From Lachnospiraceae bacterium (GTDB lineage: Bacteria > Bacillota > Clostridia > Lachnospirales > Lachnospiraceae), in assembly GCA_017561085.1 (NCBI GenBank), contig JAFZDQ010000049.1, positions 29,984 through 93,983 on the forward strand: a stretch of 64,000 bases of DNA, read 5' to 3'. The translations under genes and the position numbers were made by a program. Position 1 is the first letter of the stretch. Every line of letters starts with the position of its first letter. Shown piece after piece: positions 19,666 to 29,123 of the stretch. The notes beneath the pieces are model-generated. The model was not told where the DNA came from, did not search any database, and was given only the letters and a program-made list of their open reading frames with translations.

Positions 19666-20004
19666 ATGGAAAACGCCAAAAGCAGTTTCCCTTGGGAAAC
19701 CCTGAAAAAGAATTCTGACGGGATGCTTCCTGTTGTAACCCAGCACCATGAAACAGGAGAAGTTTTAATGGTTGCTTATATGAACGAAGAAGCATACTTA
19801 AAAACCTTAGACACCGGAATTATGACTTATTTCAGCCGAAGCAGGAATGAATTATGGATCAAAGGCGATACCAGCGGAAATTATCAGCATGTTAAAGAAT
19901 TGTATTTAGATTGTGACTTGGATACTTTATTGGCGAAAGTGGATCCCGTAGGTCAGGCCTGTCACACCGGAAAAAACAGTTGCTTTTTTAACAAAGTGAA
20001 ATAA
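19666..20004 (+). CDS. hisI: Phosphoribosyl-AMP cyclohydrolase
   Basis: This 112-residue single-domain HisI opens the adenine ring of phosphoribosyl-AMP. The family motifs are YFSRSRNELWIKGDTSGN and the zinc/magnesium region DCDLDTLLAKVDPVGQACH. The ATG at 19666 lies one base after the hisB stop and gives the standard N-terminus; the longer open frame from 19567 overlaps hisB and is spurious. There is no fused HisE pyrophosphatase. HisE, HisA, HisH, HisF and HisC are not in this window. Confidence 0.95.
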   Translation: MENAKSSFPWETLKKNSDGMLPVVTQHHETGEVLMVAYMNEEAYLKTLDTGIMTYFSRSRNELWIKGDTSGNYQHVKELYLDCDLDTLLAKVDPVGQACHTGKNSCFFNKVK

Positions 20005-20017
20005 TGAATTCAAAATA

Positions 20018-20060
20018 TATGCACTGCATAGTTTGTCTATGTGGTGCATAATTATTTTAG
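20018..20060 (+). terminator. Probable terminator hairpin after hisI
   Basis: A 14-bp imperfect stem (TATGCACTGCATAG with CTATGTGGTGCATA, two mismatches) and a five-base loop are followed by an AT-rich but not pure T tract. It sits 14 bases after the hisI stop, so it probably ends the histidine operon. Confidence 0.6.
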
Positions 20061-20092
20061 TGAATCAATGAATCCACATTTTTAAGGTATAT

Positions 20093-20464
20093 ATGAAAAA
20101 AGAAAACAATTGCACCAATACAAAAAGATGTTCACAAGAGAGCCTTTCCGAAATCAATAAAATACGTCAAACTGCCAACAAAAATCTGGCCTTATGCAAA
20201 GAACGGGAGCAGTTCTTCTTTTATCATCAGAATGAAACACCTTTAAAGGCTCAAACAGGGGCTTTTGCACCATCTGACGATAAAACAGCCGAAGATTATC
20301 CAAACACGTCTCAAAAGGGCTATATGGCAGGACTTCGGCTACGTTTCGTTTTTTCTGTACTTCTTTTCAGTGCCGTTATCATCAGCAGTAGTTACATAGG
20401 AGGAAAATATATAGATATTTTGCAAAAACTTCAAAATCTATTAACTGAAACAATGCAGTTTTGA
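20093..20464 (+). CDS. Small single-pass membrane protein of unknown function
   Basis: This 123-residue open frame has a hydrophilic N-terminal 80 residues with three Cys, then one hydrophobic helix (about 80-103) and a short tail. The ribosome site (TAAGGTATAT) is weak. It lies alone between the histidine terminator and the next promoter, with no coding frame on the other strand. I do not recognise the family. It could be a genuine lineage-specific protein; support is the clean open frame and a plausible membrane topology only. Confidence 0.5.
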   Translation: MKKENNCTNTKRCSQESLSEINKIRQTANKNLALCKEREQFFFYHQNETPLKAQTGAFAPSDDKTAEDYPNTSQKGYMAGLRLRFVFSVLLFSAVIISSSYIGGKYIDILQKLQNLLTETMQF

Positions 20465-20470
20465 TATCCA

Positions 20471-20499
20471 TTGATTTATCCGTGAATTTCGGCTATACT
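20471..20499 (+). promoter_or_regulatory. Sigma-A promoter for the radical-SAM/RNase G operon
   Basis: TTGATT at 20471-20476, a 17-base spacer and TATACT at 20494-20499. It lies about 47 bases before the next start codon. Confidence 0.75.
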
Positions 20500-20545
20500 T
20501 GTTTTTGGTAATACAACGAAAATAACAATACACAAGAGGTTTTAT

Positions 20546-22414
20546 ATGAGAAAACTGGCTTTAACAGATGATATTTTAATGCAGGTAGAAAAGCCTGCGC
20601 GATATATAGGCAACGAAGTCAATGCCGTTATGAAAAACAAAGAGGAGATTGACGTCCGGTTTGCCATGTGCTTTCCCGATGTTTATGAAATCGGCATGTC
20701 ACATTTAGGGATTCAGATTATCTATGATATGTTAAATCAATTTGAAGATGTTTGGTGTGAAAGAGTATATTCCCCCTGGGTGGATTTAGACGCTATCATG
20801 CGAAAAGAACAGATTCCTTTATTTGCACTGGAATCCCAGGAACCGGTTAAGGACTTTGATTTCTTAGGTATTACGCTCCAATACGAAATGTGTTATACCA
20901 ATATTCTTCAAATTTTGGACCTTTCCGGGATTCCCATGCTTTCCAAAAACCGTTCCGAAGAGGACCCTATCGTTATCGGCGGCGGTCCCTGCAGCTATAA
21001 TCCGGAACCTATTTGCGACTTTTTTGATTTATTTTATATCGGTGAGGGCGAAACACAATATCGTAATTTGATTGACTTATACAAGGAATATAAGCACTCT
21101 GACATGTCACGTAAGGACTTTTTAATGAAAGCTGCAATGATTCCCGGAATTTATGTACCTTCTTTGTACGAGGTGCGTTATCACGAAGACGGAACCATTG
21201 CGGAAAGAAAAGCGCTTTATGACGGTATTCCCATGACCGTTACCAAGGAACTGGTTAAGGATGTTTCAGATACTTACTATCCTATGAAACCGGTTGTGCC
21301 TTTTATTAAGGTGACTCAGGACAGGGTAGTTCTTGAAATCCAAAGAGGATGTATCAGAGGATGCCGTTTTTGTCAGGCAGGACAGTTATATCGTCCCGTA
21401 AGAGAGCGTGATGTAAACAAATTAAAGGATTACGCCCTTGAAATGCTGAAAAATACCGGCCACGAGGAAATCTCCTTAAGTTCCTTAAGTTCCAGCGATT
21501 ATTCGAAGTTACCGGAATTGATTGACTTTTTAATTGATGAATGTAATAAGCGTAAAATCAATATTTCATTGCCTTCCCTGCGTATTGATGCCTTTTCTTT
21601 GGATGTTATGCAAAAGGTACAGGATGTCCGTAAAAGCAGTCTTACCTTTGCGCCCGAAGCAGGCAGTCAGCGTTTAAGGAATGTCATCAATAAGGGACTT
21701 ACCGAAGAAGTCATTTTAGAAGGTTCAAAGCTGGCATTTGAAGGCGGCTGGTCCAGAGTGAAGCTTTATTTCATGCTCGGTCTGCCTTTTGAAACAGAAG
21801 AAGATATTGAAGGAATCGGCGAACTTTGTAATAAAATTGCGGCAGTATATTACGAAACCGTTCCCAAAGAAAAAAGAAACGGAAGAGTGCAGATTGTTGC
21901 AAGTACCTCGTTCTTTATTCCCAAGCCTTTTACGCCCTTCCAGTGGGCTTCCCAGGATACCAAGGAAACCTTCCTTGATAAGGCTTATTTGACCCGTAAT
22001 TCCATTACCAAACAGCTGAATCAGAAGAGCATCAAATACAATTGGCACGAAGCCGATGTCAGCGTAATGGAAGGTATCATGGCAAGAGGTGACAGAAAAT
22101 TGAATGATGTCATACGAAAAGCCTATGAAAACGGTTGTATCTATGATGCTTGGAGTGAATTTTACAAAAATGATGTATGGATGGACACCTTTAAAGAATG
22201 TGGCGTAGATCCTGATTTCTATACGACAAGAGCAAGAAGTGAAGATGAAATATTCCCCTGGGATTTCATTGATGCAGGTATTACCAAGAGTTTCCTTCTC
22301 CGCGAATGGCTAAAAGCCAAAGCCGAAACCGTATCTCCTAACTGCAGCATGCAGTGTCAGGGCTGCGGTGCATCCGTATTCGGAACCGGTATTTGCTTTA
22401 AAACGAAGGAATAA
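20546..22414 (+). CDS. TIGR03960 family B12-binding-domain radical SAM protein
   Basis: This 622-residue protein has an N-terminal B12-binding-like Rossmann region followed by a radical-SAM domain with the cluster motif RGCIRGCRFCQAG. The C-terminal CSMQCQGCG cysteines may hold another metal. The family is defined by its invariant pairing with the TIGR03936 protein encoded next and by proximity to RNase E/G and rplU, which is exactly the order here. In some genomes the two are fused. The reaction is unknown; an RNA or ribosome modification role has been inferred from context only. Confidence 0.92.
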   Translation: MRKLALTDDILMQVEKPARYIGNEVNAVMKNKEEIDVRFAMCFPDVYEIGMSHLGIQIIYDMLNQFEDVWCERVYSPWVDLDAIMRKEQIPLFALESQEPVKDFDFLGITLQYEMCYTNILQILDLSGIPMLSKNRSEEDPIVIGGGPCSYNPEPICDFFDLFYIGEGETQYRNLIDLYKEYKHSDMSRKDFLMKAAMIPGIYVPSLYEVRYHEDGTIAERKALYDGIPMTVTKELVKDVSDTYYPMKPVVPFIKVTQDRVVLEIQRGCIRGCRFCQAGQLYRPVRERDVNKLKDYALEMLKNTGHEEISLSSLSSSDYSKLPELIDFLIDECNKRKINISLPSLRIDAFSLDVMQKVQDVRKSSLTFAPEAGSQRLRNVINKGLTEEVILEGSKLAFEGGWSRVKLYFMLGLPFETEEDIEGIGELCNKIAAVYYETVPKEKRNGRVQIVASTSFFIPKPFTPFQWASQDTKETFLDKAYLTRNSITKQLNQKSIKYNWHEADVSVMEGIMARGDRKLNDVIRKAYENGCIYDAWSEFYKNDVWMDTFKECGVDPDFYTTRARSEDEIFPWDFIDAGITKSFLLREWLKAKAETVSPNCSMQCQGCGASVFGTGICFKTKE

Positions 22415-22437
22415 CAGACGAAAGAAAGGCCAAAATT

Positions 22438-23115
22438 ATGAAAGTCAGAATTAAATTTTCCAAAGAAGGATCGGTGAAATTCATCGGCCATTTGGATATT
22501 ATGAGATATTTCCAAAAAGCAATCCGCAGAGCGGATATTGATATCGCCTATTCAAGCGGTTTTAATCCCCATCAGATTATGTCCTTTGCATCCCCGCTTT
22601 CCGTGGGACACGAGAGCAGCGGTGAATATTTTGATGTAGAACTGAATTCTTTTCCCGGCAGACGTGAAATGATGAATGCTTTAAATGCTGTCATGGTAGA
22701 GGGTATCCGCATATTGGATGTGAAAGTATTAGATGAAAAAGAAGGAAATGCCATGGCAAGTGTTGCAGCTGCAGATTACCTGGTAACCTTCCGTGATACC
22801 ATAACGCTTCCTGCCGATTGGAAAGAGAAACTTACATCCTTTTATGCACAGGACAACATTACCGTTACTAAAAAAACAAAGAAAAGTGAAAAGGAAATTG
22901 ACTTAAAAGAAGGAATTTATGCTTTGGAAATCAGGGGAGAACAGGTTTACCTGTTGTTAGATGCCGGTAGCGGAAGCAATATAAAGCCCGGTTTTGTTCT
23001 GGAAACCTTTTTAGAAAGTATCGGCGTTTCCGTACCGGAATTTGCTTTTCAGATTTATCGTTTAGAGACCTACAAGCGCACCAAAAAGGGGAAATTATTA
23101 CCGCTTATTTCCTAA
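22438..23115 (+). CDS. TIGR03936 family radical-SAM-associated protein (DUF2344)
   Basis: This 225-residue protein begins MKVRIKFSKEGSVKFIGHLD and includes DIAYSSGFNPHQIMSFASPLSVGHES, both hallmarks of DUF2344. It is the obligate partner of the TIGR03960 radical-SAM protein encoded just upstream. It has no cluster motif itself and may bind the substrate. The C-terminal basic segment (YKRTKKGKLLPLIS) could contact RNA, which is inference. RNase E/G follows nine bases downstream. Confidence 0.92.
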   Translation: MKVRIKFSKEGSVKFIGHLDIMRYFQKAIRRADIDIAYSSGFNPHQIMSFASPLSVGHESSGEYFDVELNSFPGRREMMNALNAVMVEGIRILDVKVLDEKEGNAMASVAAADYLVTFRDTITLPADWKEKLTSFYAQDNITVTKKTKKSEKEIDLKEGIYALEIRGEQVYLLLDAGSGSNIKPGFVLETFLESIGVSVPEFAFQIYRLETYKRTKKGKLLPLIS

Positions 23116-23124
23116 GGAGTTTTT

Positions 23125-24318
23125 ATGGGAAAGTTAATCATTACCAAACAACAAAATCATTTATGTGCTTTTTTGTTTGATCAAAAAGAACCCTATATGC
23201 TGCAGACAGCATCTTTGCCGGAATCTGAAACCTTGCTGGGCAATATTTATCTGGCAAGAATTGAAGAGGTTGTTCCATCCTTAAATGGTGCTTTTGCCTC
23301 TATCGGAGACGGAAGAAAGGTCTTTTTACCATTAAAAGAATGTAAAAATCCGCTTCTTGCAAACAGGGAATATGAAGCAGATGCCTATGCACCTAAAGCG
23401 GGAGATGAATTGGTTCTCCAAATAATTGAAGAAGCACTGAAAACAAAACTTCCCATGGCAAGTGCACGATTAGAACTAAAAGGACAATATTGCATCTGTA
23501 AAAATTCCGGTCACGGTATGAAATTCTCCTCTAAGTTAACAGAAGTACAAAAGAACCGTATCAAGGATATCCTTTCTAACCATGGTGCCGGAAATCGCAA
23601 AAAGTATCAGTTTACTATCCGGACCAATGCCGGTGATTTAGGTGATTACACTGTGTTACTCCAAGAAATGGAATCATTTATTCATACTTTTGAAGAAATT
23701 AATACAGTATACCGTCATCGTACGGTATTTACCTGCTTTTACAGTACACCGCCGGATATCATCCAAAAAATAAAGGATTTCCCCGGAAATTTCATTGAGG
23801 AGTTAATTACGGATGTCCCTTCTGTATATAATCTTTGCATCAGTCATATGAGCGGAATTCCTGTAAGGTTTTATAAAGATGAGCTTTTAAGCCTTTCAAA
23901 ATTGTATAGCCTGGATACTCATATTTCACAAATTCTTTCTAAAAAAGTATGGTTATCCAGCGGCGGATATTTGATTATCGAACCTACGGAAGCCATGATT
24001 GTGATTGACGTCAATTCCGGAAAATCAGCATCCGGTGTAAAAACAAATAAAAATTTTGCATTAAAAGTTAATTTAGAAGCTGCCAGGGAAGTGGCACGTC
24101 AATTAAGGCTCCGTAATTATTCCGGTATTATTATGGTTGACTTTATTAATATGAATACCGATGAAGAAAAAGAGAAGCTTTTAACAACACTTTCAACCTA
24201 CCTGAAAGAGGATAAAGTATATACAAGATTAATTGATATGACACCGCTGGGAATCGTTGAAATTACAAGGAAAAAGACTTCCAAACCAACAGCAGATTAT
24301 TTTAACAAAATTACTTGA
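23125..24318 (+). CDS. rng: Ribonuclease E/G family protein
   Basis: This 397-residue protein resembles the catalytic half of RNase E/G. An S1-like RNA-binding insertion lies at about 35-100 (GNIYLARIEEVVPSLNGAFASIG). The DNase-I-like catalytic segment has metal ligands in MIVIDVNSGKSASG and IIMVDFINM. RNase G processes 5' ends of 16S rRNA and degrades mRNA. The zinc-link cysteine pair of E. coli RNase E is not evident near the C-terminus, which ends soon after DMTPLGIVEITRKK. The stop codon overlaps the -35 box of the rplU promoter. Confidence 0.93.
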   Translation: MGKLIITKQQNHLCAFLFDQKEPYMLQTASLPESETLLGNIYLARIEEVVPSLNGAFASIGDGRKVFLPLKECKNPLLANREYEADAYAPKAGDELVLQIIEEALKTKLPMASARLELKGQYCICKNSGHGMKFSSKLTEVQKNRIKDILSNHGAGNRKKYQFTIRTNAGDLGDYTVLLQEMESFIHTFEEINTVYRHRTVFTCFYSTPPDIIQKIKDFPGNFIEELITDVPSVYNLCISHMSGIPVRFYKDELLSLSKLYSLDTHISQILSKKVWLSSGGYLIIEPTEAMIVIDVNSGKSASGVKTNKNFALKVNLEAAREVARQLRLRNYSGIIMVDFINMNTDEEKEKLLTTLSTYLKEDKVYTRLIDMTPLGIVEITRKKTSKPTADYFNKIT

Positions 24319-24343
24319 CATTACCAATCATAGGTGTTATATT
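24315..24343 (+). promoter_or_regulatory. Consensus sigma-A promoter of rplU
   Basis: TTGACA at 24315-24320, a 17-base spacer and TATATT at 24338-24343. The -35 box contains the TGA stop of the RNase E/G gene, so the ribosomal protein operon has an independent promoter embedded at the end of the previous gene. Confidence 0.9.
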
Positions 24344-24349
24344 ATTTGA

Positions 24350-24438
24350 GTATGCCGCATAACGAGGTAGAAGTGCGCCTATGCGCCACCGAAGTTAGCG
24401 AGTAAAATCAGTTTCACTGATTAGAAGGAGGTGCCCAT
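24350..24438 (+). ncRNA. L21 leader (ribosomal protein autoregulatory 5' UTR)
   Basis: The segment between the predicted transcription start and rplU matches the Firmicutes L21 leader, including CATAACGAGGTAGAAGTGCG, a GCGC-CTAT-GCGC hairpin, GAAGTTAGCGAG and a terminal AATCAG/CTGATT hairpin at 24406-24422 just before the AGGAGG site. It is thought to let L21 or another product control translation or transcription of the operon. Identification is by recalled consensus and position. Confidence 0.85.
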
Positions 24439-24744
24439 ATGTACGCAATCATTGCAACAGGTGGAAAACAGTACAAAGTTTCCGAAGGTGATGTAATCAA
24501 AGTTGAAAAATTAAATGCAGAACCCGGAGATACTGTCACATTTGACCAGGTTATTGCTATCAGCGATAATGAACTTAAAGTTGCCGGAGATGTAGCTAAT
24601 GCTAATGTTACTGCAACTGTTATGGAACAGGGTAAGTTCCGTAAGGTAATCGTTTACAAGTACAAGAGAAAAACCGGTTATCATAAGAAAAATGGTCATA
24701 GACAGGCATACACACAGGTTAAGATTGAAAAGATCAACGCTTAG
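24439..24744 (+). CDS. rplU: 50S ribosomal protein L21
   Basis: This 101-residue protein begins MYAIIATGGKQYKVSEGDVI and contains the FRKVIVYKYKRKTGYHKKNGHRQ segment that binds 23S rRNA; both are diagnostic of bL21. It is preceded by a strong AAGGAGG site and the L21 leader. The following prp and rpmA genes complete the conserved rplU-prp-rpmA operon. Confidence 0.98.
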   Translation: MYAIIATGGKQYKVSEGDVIKVEKLNAEPGDTVTFDQVIAISDNELKVAGDVANANVTATVMEQGKFRKVIVYKYKRKTGYHKKNGHRQAYTQVKIEKINA

Positions 24745-24761
24745 TATGTAGGAAACAGGTT

Positions 24762-25091
24762 ATGACGACCATTATTATTTATAAATCCCAAGACGGTGAA
24801 TTTGAAAGATTTTCATGTAAAGGACATGCAGGCTATGCAAAGTTTGGTAAGGATATTGTATGTGCTGCTGTTTCCGTTTTGACAATCAATACCATTAATT
24901 CTCTAAGCGAATTGGCACATGAGGAAATGGACATTCATACGGATGAGCGCAAAGGCGTAATTGATTGCAAGTTTACGAAAAGACTTTCTAAAGAAGGAAC
25001 ACTTCTAATGAATTCTTTTATTTTGGGATTGAACGGTATCGTAGAAGACTACGGTAAGAAGTATTTGGAATTAAAATTCAAGGAGGTGTAA
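24762..25091 (+). CDS. prp: Ribosomal-processing cysteine protease Prp
   Basis: This 109-residue protein (YsxB family) has the catalytic His in the KGHAGYAKFGKDIVC segment and the catalytic Cys in DIVCAAVSVLTINT. Prp removes the N-terminal extension of ribosomal protein L27 in Firmicutes and is essential in Staphylococcus. It lies between rplU and rpmA, and the L27 encoded next carries the expected cleavage site, which supports both the call and the function. Confidence 0.95.
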   Translation: MTTIIIYKSQDGEFERFSCKGHAGYAKFGKDIVCAAVSVLTINTINSLSELAHEEMDIHTDERKGVIDCKFTKRLSKEGTLLMNSFILGLNGIVEDYGKKYLELKFKEV

Positions 25092-25094
25092 ACC

Positions 25095-25379
25095 ATGTTA
25101 AAGATGAACCTTCAATTTTTCGCTCATAAAAAGGGTGTTGGTTCTACTAAGAACGGTAGAGATTCCGAATCCAAGAGATTAGGTGCGAAAAGAGCTGACG
25201 GACAATTCGTAAAAGCAGGAAACATTTTATACAGACAGCGCGGAACAAAGATTCATCCCGGCGTTAACGTAGGTATTGGCGGCGATGATACTTTATTCGC
25301 ATTAGTTGATGGTGTACTTAAATTCGAAAGAAAAGGAAGAGACAAAAAACAGGCTTCTGTTTATCCTGTAGAAAAATAG
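25095..25379 (+). CDS. rpmA: 50S ribosomal protein L27 with cleavable N-terminal extension
   Basis: This 94-residue bL27 begins [18 protein letters not shown]. The [10 protein letters not shown] junction is the Prp protease site, and mature L27 would start with the HKKG residues that reach toward the peptidyl-transferase centre. The rest ([17 protein letters not shown] and RGTKIHPG) is standard. It starts four bases after the prp stop with an AAGGAGGTG site, and a strong terminator follows. Confidence 0.98.
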   Translation: MLKMNLQFFAHKKGVGSTKNGRDSESKRLGAKRADGQFVKAGNILYRQRGTKIHPGVNVGIGGDDTLFALVDGVLKFERKGRDKKQASVYPVEK

Positions 25380-25391
25380 TACGATGAATCG

Positions 25392-25430
25392 GGCTTCAAA
25401 CAATAATATAGTTGTTTGAAGCCTTTTTTT
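25392..25430 (+). terminator. Rho-independent terminator after rpmA
   Basis: A 12-bp perfect stem (GGCTTCAAACAA with TTGTTTGAAGCC), an eight-base loop and seven Ts. It ends the rplU-prp-rpmA operon. Confidence 0.95.
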
Positions 25431-25474
25431 CCATTACAAGTTTGTGTTCAAATTTGTTAGAGAAAGGAATTTAA

Positions 25475-26773
<1,299 letters not shown>

Positions 26774-26783
26774 GAGATTAGCT

Positions 26784-27074
26784 ATGACCAGTAAACAACG
26801 TGCCTACTTAAAAGGCCTTGCAATGAATATTGACCCGATTTTTCAAATCGGAAAAAGTTCACTTACTCCCGAAGTTACGGAAGCAGTAAGCGAAGCTTTT
26901 AATACCAGAGAATTAATCAAAATTGCCGTATTAAAGAACTGCTTTGATGATCCCAAAGAAATTGCATCCGTTCTGGCAGAACGTACCCGTTCTCAGGTTG
27001 TACAGGTAATCGGCAAAAAAATAGTTCTTTATAAAGAAAATAAAGATAACAAAAAAATTAATCTTCCTTTATAA
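26784..27074 (+). CDS. yhbY: YhbY family RNA-binding protein (CRM domain)
   Basis: This 96-residue protein consists of one CRM domain, an RNA-binding fold related to IF3-C, with the motif IGKSSLTPEVTEAVSEAFNTRELIKI and the segment QVVQVIGKKIVLYK. YhbY associates with pre-50S particles. The ATG at 26784 has AGGAG eight bases upstream; the longer open frame into obgE is spurious. Its place after obgE fits ribosome assembly. Confidence 0.93.
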   Translation: MTSKQRAYLKGLAMNIDPIFQIGKSSLTPEVTEAVSEAFNTRELIKIAVLKNCFDDPKEIASVLAERTRSQVVQVIGKKIVLYKENKDNKKINLPL

Positions 27075-27091
27075 ATCGGGGACAGATACAG

Positions 27092-27730
27092 ATGGTGACA
27101 CCTATGGATAATAAACGTAAAATCGGAATTCTCGGCGGTACATTTAATCCGATTCATATAGGACATCTTTTACTGGCTGAACAGGCACTTGAAACCTTTC
27201 ATCTTGACCAAGTCTTAATTATGCCAAGCGGACAGTCTTATATGAAAAATGAAGCTGATATTGTTTCAAAAGAACATCGAAATAATATGGTTCAACTGGC
27301 CATTAGCGACAATCCAGCTTTTTCTTTGTCTACCATAGAAACAGAGCGTGAAGGGAATACTTATACCTTTGAAACCTTATTATACCTTCGTAAACAGCTT
27401 CCAAACGCTGAACTTTACTTTATTTTAGGTGCCGACAACTTATTTACCATCGAAAAATGGAAAGAAGTTTCCGTTATTTTTCAAAATTGTACTTTGATTG
27501 CATCTGTACGTGGAGATAAAGACTTTACAGAAATCAAAAATAAAGCCGAAGAATTAAAAGTAAAGTATGGTGCCAAAATATTAATGTTACCGGAGCGGCT
27601 TTTCACAGTATCATCAACCGAAATCCGTGAAAAGATAGCTAAAGGACAATCGGTACAATATCTGACACCCAATTCTGTAATTGCTTATATAAATGAGCAT
27701 AATTTATACCGGAATCCGGCTGATTTCTAA
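27092..27730 (+). CDS. nadD: Nicotinate-nucleotide adenylyltransferase
   Basis: This 212-residue enzyme adenylates nicotinate mononucleotide in NAD synthesis. The signature ILGGTFNPIHIGHLLLAEQ contains the catalytic HxGH motif, and the C-terminal VSSTEIREKIAKG motif binds the phosphate. Two ATG codons are possible, 27092 and 27104; the second would start MDNKRKIGILGG and fits the family N-terminus equally well. yqeK follows after 11 bases, as in many Firmicutes. Confidence 0.95.
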   Translation: MVTPMDNKRKIGILGGTFNPIHIGHLLLAEQALETFHLDQVLIMPSGQSYMKNEADIVSKEHRNNMVQLAISDNPAFSLSTIETEREGNTYTFETLLYLRKQLPNAELYFILGADNLFTIEKWKEVSVIFQNCTLIASVRGDKDFTEIKNKAEELKVKYGAKILMLPERLFTVSSTEIREKIAKGQSVQYLTPNSVIAYINEHNLYRNPADF

Positions 27731-27741
27731 AAGGAGTTATT

Positions 27742-28320
27742 ATGAAACCTGATAAATTCAAAAAGATCAGAGATTCCATCGAAAAGGAAATGGATGAAAA
27801 ACGTTTTGCACACACACTAGGTGTTGCCTACACTGCAGCAATGTTAGCATCAATTCACGGCATCCCGCAAGATACTGCACTTTTAGCAGGTCTGTTACAC
27901 GACTGTGCAAAATGTTATTCTGATGAAAAGATGTTTTCACTTTGTAGCAAAAATAATGTCAGTTATTCCGTTACTGAAGCTAAAAACACCGCATTACTCC
28001 ATGGAAAAGTCGGTGCCATCATTGCTTGCAAAAAATACGCAATAGAAGACGAGACTATATTAAATGCTATCAGATATCATACAACAGGCAGACCGGAAAT
28101 GACGCTATTAGATAAAATTATCTATGTTGCTGACTATATCGAACCCGGACGGAAACCATTACCGAATTTATCCGAAATCAGAAAATTAGCATTTCAGGAT
28201 TTAGACGCTGCATTAATAATGATACTGGAAAACATATTGAATTATTTGGAATCCTGCGGCAAGGAAACAGACCCTGCAACCAGGGAAACCTATGAATATT
28301 ATATCAATAGGAGGGACTAA
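27742..28320 (+). CDS. yqeK: HD-domain hydrolase YqeK (diadenosine tetraphosphatase family)
   Basis: This 192-residue HD-superfamily protein has metal ligands in RFAHTLGVA, GLLHDCAK, LHGKVGA and IRYHTTGRP, followed by IIYVADYIEPGR. YqeK enzymes cleave Ap4A symmetrically to ADP. It sits between nadD and rsfS, a highly conserved order. The AGGAGG site for rsfS lies inside its last codons. Confidence 0.94.
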   Translation: MKPDKFKKIRDSIEKEMDEKRFAHTLGVAYTAAMLASIHGIPQDTALLAGLLHDCAKCYSDEKMFSLCSKNNVSYSVTEAKNTALLHGKVGAIIACKKYAIEDETILNAIRYHTTGRPEMTLLDKIIYVADYIEPGRKPLPNLSEIRKLAFQDLDAALIMILENILNYLESCGKETDPATRETYEYYINRRD

Positions 28321-28321
28321 A

Positions 28322-28681
28322 ATGACAAAACAGAACATTAAAGAAATGGTTCTTTTAGCTGTAGAAGCATTAGAAGATAAAAAAGCAGAAGATATCGCCA
28401 TTATAGACATCAGCGAAGTATCTGTTCTTGCTGATTATTTCATTATTGCCGGCGGAAATAACAGTAGTCAAATTCAGGCTATGTCTGATGCAGTTGATGA
28501 AAAATTAGGAAAAGCCGGTTATCCTTTAAAGCAGATGGAAGGCTACAATACAGCTAACTGGATTTTACAGGATTTTGGTGATATTATTGTTCACATCTTT
28601 GACCGTGAAAACCGCTTATTCTATGATTTAGAAAGAATCTGGAAAGACGGAAAAAGAGTAGAAGCAGACGAACTTAAATAA
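28322..28681 (+). CDS. rsfS: Ribosomal silencing factor RsfS
   Basis: This 119-residue protein belongs to the Iojap/RsfS family, with ADYFIIAGGNNSSQIQAMSD and the DFGDIIVHIFDRENRLFYDLE segment. It binds ribosomal protein L14 and blocks subunit joining during starvation. The start is set at 28322 because AGGAGGG precedes it; an upstream in-frame extension into yqeK is unlikely. A strong terminator follows. Confidence 0.95.
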   Translation: MTKQNIKEMVLLAVEALEDKKAEDIAIIDISEVSVLADYFIIAGGNNSSQIQAMSDAVDEKLGKAGYPLKQMEGYNTANWILQDFGDIIVHIFDRENRLFYDLERIWKDGKRVEADELK

Positions 28682-28702
28682 ATTATTTTATAAAGTATAT
28701 AA

Positions 28703-28737
28703 AAAGAGACTCATTGTTTTGATGAGTCTCTTTTTTA
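28703..28737 (+). terminator. Rho-independent terminator after rsfS
   Basis: A 12-bp stem (AAAGAGACTCAT with ATGAGTCTCTTT) with a seven-base loop continues into a T run. It marks the end of the long rightward gene run. Confidence 0.93.
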
Positions 28738-28791
28738 TGATTTTGAAGAAATTAATTCAATTAAATTTATATTATTCTGAATTAACTCAAA

Positions 28792-29007
28792 TTAGCCGTC
28801 GCACCTGTCGTTACCGGGATACATATAAAATGTAACCAGATAAAGTCCGCTAAGCCCCACTAATGTGTAAACGATTCTGGAAACAAGTGACATATTTCCA
28901 AAGATAAATGCAACTAAATCAAAGGAAAATAAACCGATAAGTCCCCAGTTTACAGCACCGATAATAGCAATAGTAAGTGCAACATAGTCCAAATATTTAT
29001 TGTTCAT
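28792..29007 (-). CDS. DUF378 family small membrane protein
   Basis: This 71-residue protein has two hydrophobic helices and the DUF378 (YuzA) pattern: YVALTIAIIGAVNWGLIGLF then SRIVYTLVGLSGLYLV. The start is set at the ATG at 29007, which has a GGAGGT site; the longer frame is not needed. Function is unknown. It is the first leftward gene after the rsfS terminator and is transcribed toward it. Confidence 0.85.
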   Translation of the reverse strand: MNNKYLDYVALTIAIIGAVNWGLIGLFSFDLVAFIFGNMSLVSRIVYTLVGLSGLYLVTFYMYPGNDRCDG

Positions 29008-29123
29008 AGGATACCTCCGTAAAATTTTTACCATACGTTCATTGATATAATTATGGTTTCAACTTTATTTTATCCAAGGTAATCCCTTTTGATACACAAA
29101 TTCAAAAAATAAATTATTTTCAT

